64,000 bases of DNA from NCBI RefSeq assembly GCF_018613875.1, contig NZ_JAGGPJ010000003.1, positions 62,001 to 126,000 of the forward strand, written 5' to 3'. Made by a program: the position numbers and the translations under genes. Positions 61,783 to 64,000 of the stretch are shown in pieces; position 1 is the first letter of the stretch, and the number at the start of each line of letters is the position of its first letter. Source of the DNA: Arthrobacter sp. ISL-28 (GTDB lineage Bacteria > Actinomycetota > Actinomycetes > Actinomycetales > Micrococcaceae). The notes beneath the pieces were generated by a model. It was given only the letters and a program-made list of their open reading frames with translations, was not told the DNA's origin and searched no databases.

Positions 61783-62010
61783 CTAGGCACGGCTGGGGCC
61801 GACCTGGCTCAGCCCGATCTGGCATTCGCCTGGGCCCAGAACCCGGCCGAAGCGGGAGTTGAGGGCGGCGAGCAGCGTGGTGCCGCCGTCGTCGTTCATT
61901 TCTAGCGGTGCGGGGCGGCGTTTGCCGACAAGGAGCGGCCCGGCGGTGATGTTTTTCCAGCTCATCACAGATGAGGGTGTAGCGTGCGGCAGCCACAGTG
62001 CAACCGGCAT
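61783..62010 (-). pseudogene. Fragment resembling the front of a UTRA (GntR-type sensor) domain
   Basis: The minus strand reads LEMNDDGGTTLLAALNSRFG, RVLGPGECQIGLSQVGPSRA and then a stop. The pattern resembles the start of a UTRA ligand domain (S/T-L-x2-x-L-x2-x-FG), and the end (GPSRA) aligns with TRAKLLDL of the protein at the right window edge. No DNA-binding domain precedes it. The 534-bp interval 61657-62190 contains no other supported gene. Confidence 0.42.
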
Positions 62011-62190
62011 GACCCCGATGACGCATCGCGTCGCGGCGTGCTAGCGTTTCAGTGATCGCGATCCATCGGCAGGAGGTGAGACCCATTGATGCAGTATCCA
62101 CACTGGGTGCTCCCTTGCAGTTCACGATCGCGCGGCTGAGGTAGTCGCCACCGGGAGCGCCCGACAGGCCATTCGCGAAAGGCGACTCCC

Positions 62191-63183
62191 ATGAACACGA
62201 CCCCTACTTCACCTCTGCACTCCATTTCGACGGCCGCCGGTCCGCCGAGGTCCAACCAGGACCGGCCGCAGGTCGACGTTACAAAGCGGACGCGCGCCGC
62301 GGGTCAGCGAGCGTTGGTCCTCGGTGGCGGCGGATCGACAGGCAACGCGTGGCTGATCGGCGTCATCGCCGGCCTCTTCGATGCCGGGTTGGATGTGACC
62401 GAGGCTGATCTGATCATCGGCACGTCAGCCGGATCGACGGCCGCGGCGCAGATCACTAGCGCGTCCCCGACTGAACTGCTTGCCGCCATCCTTTCCGCCG
62501 CACCCCAGCCACGGACTGCTCCGGTGGGATCCGACGGTGGACACGTTCGCATTGGGCCGACAGCGAATCATATGGAGAGAACGAGCCGAATCATCGCCGC
62601 CGCTGAGGATGCGGCCGATATGCGCCGCAGAATGGGTGCGGCGGCGCTCGAAATGGATGCGGCGTCGGACGGCTCCGGGCAATCGCGGTGGCGCGCTACC
62701 GTCGCCGCGCGGCTGCCCAGTCAGCGCTGGCCGGAACGAACGGTGCTCATCACGGCGGTCAATGCCTATACCGGTGAACCGGTCGTGTTCGACCGCCACA
62801 GCGGGGTCGACCTGGTGGACGCCGTGGCCGCCAGCTGTGCTAGTGGCTTCGCCTACAGTATCGGCGGCAGCCGATACATCGACGGCGGCTACCGATCCAA
62901 CGCCGAGAATGCCGATCTGGCAGCCGGTTACGCACGGGTGCTGGTGCTGTCACCATTCGGCGGCAGATCACGGACTCCGGTGGACTGGGGCATGCATCTC
63001 GCAACCCAGGTCGACGAACTACGCGCATGCGGCAGCAGAGTCGAAACGATCTTCCCGGATGGCAGCTCCGAGCACATGTTCGGCGCCAACGCGATGGATC
63101 TGTCGCTGCGTCCGCCCGCTGCTCGAGTTGGCCACAACCAAGGCAGGGCCCTTGCCGAGCAGCTCACCGAATTCTGGCGCTGA
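62191..63183 (+). CDS. Patatin-like phospholipase/acyl hydrolase
   Basis: The protein is 330 aa. Patatin features are the oxyanion loop LVLGGGGSTGNAW, the nucleophile elbow IIGTSAGSTAAA with catalytic Ser near 75, and the catalytic Asp in YIDGGYRSNAENADLA near 231. These Ser-Asp dyad enzymes hydrolyse membrane lipids or acyl esters. There is no signal peptide, so it acts inside the cell or on the inner membrane face. The first 35 residues are a polar extension. It stands alone; actinobacterial genomes carry many patatin-like genes, so a defence role (as in CBASS CapV) is not supported without a cyclase gene nearby. Confidence 0.88.
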   Translation: MNTTPTSPLHSISTAAGPPRSNQDRPQVDVTKRTRAAGQRALVLGGGGSTGNAWLIGVIAGLFDAGLDVTEADLIIGTSAGSTAAAQITSASPTELLAAILSAAPQPRTAPVGSDGGHVRIGPTANHMERTSRIIAAAEDAADMRRRMGAAALEMDAASDGSGQSRWRATVAARLPSQRWPERTVLITAVNAYTGEPVVFDRHSGVDLVDAVAASCASGFAYSIGGSRYIDGGYRSNAENADLAAGYARVLVLSPFGGRSRTPVDWGMHLATQVDELRACGSRVETIFPDGSSEHMFGANAMDLSLRPPAARVGHNQGRALAEQLTEFWR

Positions 63184-63234
63184 CGCCCACGAAACCCGTC
63201 GACCCGGTAGGCCGTCTCACCTTGAAGGACAAAC

Positions 63235-63822
63235 ATGGAATACCCCGCCTTCACCGTAAACTTCCCAGTGATCCTTGTGTCTGCCATGTTCACCATTGTT
63301 GTAGGCGTTATTGCTCTTGTCGTCAATAGCCTGAAAAAGCGTCGGCTCGCCTTGATCCTAAGCAGTGCAACGGTGCTGCTGATTACCGCATTCGTAGTTG
63401 CTAGCGGCTTTCTCGAGGCGGCTAGAACCAATGAGATGTTGCGTGCAGCCGACGACGTTGCAGTTCCTGAGGGGTTCAAGCTCGGAACCCTGCAGGGAAG
63501 AACGGCAGAGCGGATCGTTCAAGCCACAGCATTCCTTCCCTGCGGGGCTGTAACTGCCCCCTGCCCGTCCCTGCACCGGCAGTGGTCGGGTCCCGAGGGG
63601 CAGAATATGACGCGGGAAGACTTGGAACAGATTCTCCGTGACAGCGGGTGGCAGGGAAAGCTTGTTATCAATGAGGAAAACTGCGAACTGCAGTACACGA
63701 ACAGCAGTGAGATCAGTTGTGAAGCAAGAGGGAAGATCGATGACTTTGATGCTCAGGTCAGGCTGTCGCAGTCTAGGGGTGACGCATGGAGGTTATCGCT
63801 GATGCTGGAACCGGAGAGATAG
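63235..63822 (+). CDS. Small unrecognised protein with two N-terminal membrane helices
   Basis: The protein is 195 aa. Hydrophobic segments at about 10-30 (VILVSAMFTIVVGVIALVV) and 38-58 (LALILSSATVLLITAFVVAS) precede a soluble C-terminal domain with four Cys (FLPCGAVTAPCPS, NCELQYT, SCEARGK), which may form disulphides outside the membrane. AAGGACAA lies upstream of the ATG at 63235. The family is not recognised. It starts 51 bp after the patatin-like gene on the same strand and may be co-transcribed. Confidence 0.62.
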   Translation: MEYPAFTVNFPVILVSAMFTIVVGVIALVVNSLKKRRLALILSSATVLLITAFVVASGFLEAARTNEMLRAADDVAVPEGFKLGTLQGRTAERIVQATAFLPCGAVTAPCPSLHRQWSGPEGQNMTREDLEQILRDSGWQGKLVINEENCELQYTNSSEISCEARGKIDDFDAQVRLSQSRGDAWRLSLMLEPER

Positions 63823-63844
63823 AAGCTCCACTTGAACGTACGGT

Positions 63845-64000
63845 TCAAGACTGGAGCGACTGCATCACGGATAGGTGCCCAGCACGTGCCGCGATGAGGC
63901 ACTTCGCCAGGTAGAAGGGCCGGCTCGCGTACTTGACGTACTGCGTCAGAACGAGGACCGGATCCGAGGCCCGCAGGTCCAGCAGCTTGGCGCGGGTGGG
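63845..64000 (-). CDS. C-terminal end of a GntR/UTRA-type regulator (5' part outside window)
   Basis: The minus strand reads TRAKLLDLRASDPVLVLTQY, VKYASRPFYLAKCLIAARAG, HLSVMQSLQS and a stop at 63845-63847. The pattern A-x-LLDL-x3-DPVLVL-x12-RPFYLA resembles the last strands of UTRA ligand-binding domains of GntR regulators. Only 51 residues are visible, so it could equally be another remnant like those at 57960-58125 and 61783-62010. Confidence 0.5.
   Translation of the reverse strand, partial: PTRAKLLDLRASDPVLVLTQYVKYASRPFYLAKCLIAARAGHLSVMQSLQS

Noticed and set aside
62191..63183. CBASS effector (patatin CapV)
   Set aside because: No CD-NTase cyclase or E1/E2/JAB gene is near it; the neighbours are unrelated.
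1..64000. CRISPR arrays, rRNA or tRNA genes
   Set aside because: No regularly spaced repeats, cloverleaf or rRNA signatures were recognised on reading both strands by eye; a covariance-model scan would be decisive.

Overview
The window looks like a chromosomal segment of a high-GC Gram-positive bacterium, most likely an actinobacterium of the Arthrobacter/Pseudarthrobacter group. This is inferred from the GC-rich third codon positions, many GTG starts, the DUF2510 protein, the SorC-controlled polyol operon and the NrtR regulator. No rRNA, tRNA or CRISPR array was recognised.

Positions 1-38,000 read as a large defence island. From left to right it holds: a membrane-anchored YqaJ-type nuclease cut by the window edge; a NERD-nuclease/SF1 helicase; two nested transposase remnants; several unrecognised membrane and coiled-coil proteins; an ADP-ribose module (ARPP-1 protein, ADP-ribosylglycohydrolase fused to a phosphatase, and an NrtR-type repressor with two palindromic operators); a macro-like/SIR2 protein; a two-gene cassette matching Druantia type III (DruH-like and DruE); a PLD nuclease/DEAH helicase/DUF3427 protein; a GmrSD-type restriction protein carrying an alkyltransferase-like domain and DUF4268; decayed helicase and frameshifted genes; a DUF4230 protein; and a complete Wadjet operon (jetABCD). 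Fragments of transposases, of a helicase and of a DeoR regulator lie between intact cassettes, as expected of an insertion hotspot.

Positions 38,000-55,100 are mainly metabolic. A divergent nucleoside/ribose locus (ribokinase and GNAT on one side, MFS transporter and nucleoside hydrolase on the other) is followed by a CbxX-type AAA ATPase and a secreted lipase. Next comes a polyol locus: xylulokinase and a SorC regulator diverge from an ABC binding protein, two permeases, a zinc polyol dehydrogenase and a mannitol-dehydrogenase-family enzyme. The logic is uptake of a polyol, oxidation to a ketose, and phosphorylation of D-xylulose. An EamA exporter/TetR pair with clear operators follows.

Positions 55,100-64,000 mix intact genes with debris: an alpha/beta hydrolase, two paralogous secreted subtilisins on either side of a DHA2 exporter/TetR pair, a patatin-like phospholipase and a small membrane protein. 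Among them are fragments of a KDG-type kinase, a second nucleoside hydrolase and GntR/UTRA-type regulators, which suggests a partly deleted, duplicated catabolic locus.

The strongest candidates for new biology are the NrtR-controlled ARPP-1/ADP-ribosylglycohydrolase-phosphatase unit beside a macro-SIR2 gene, and the GmrSD-alkyltransferase-like-DUF4268 fusion.
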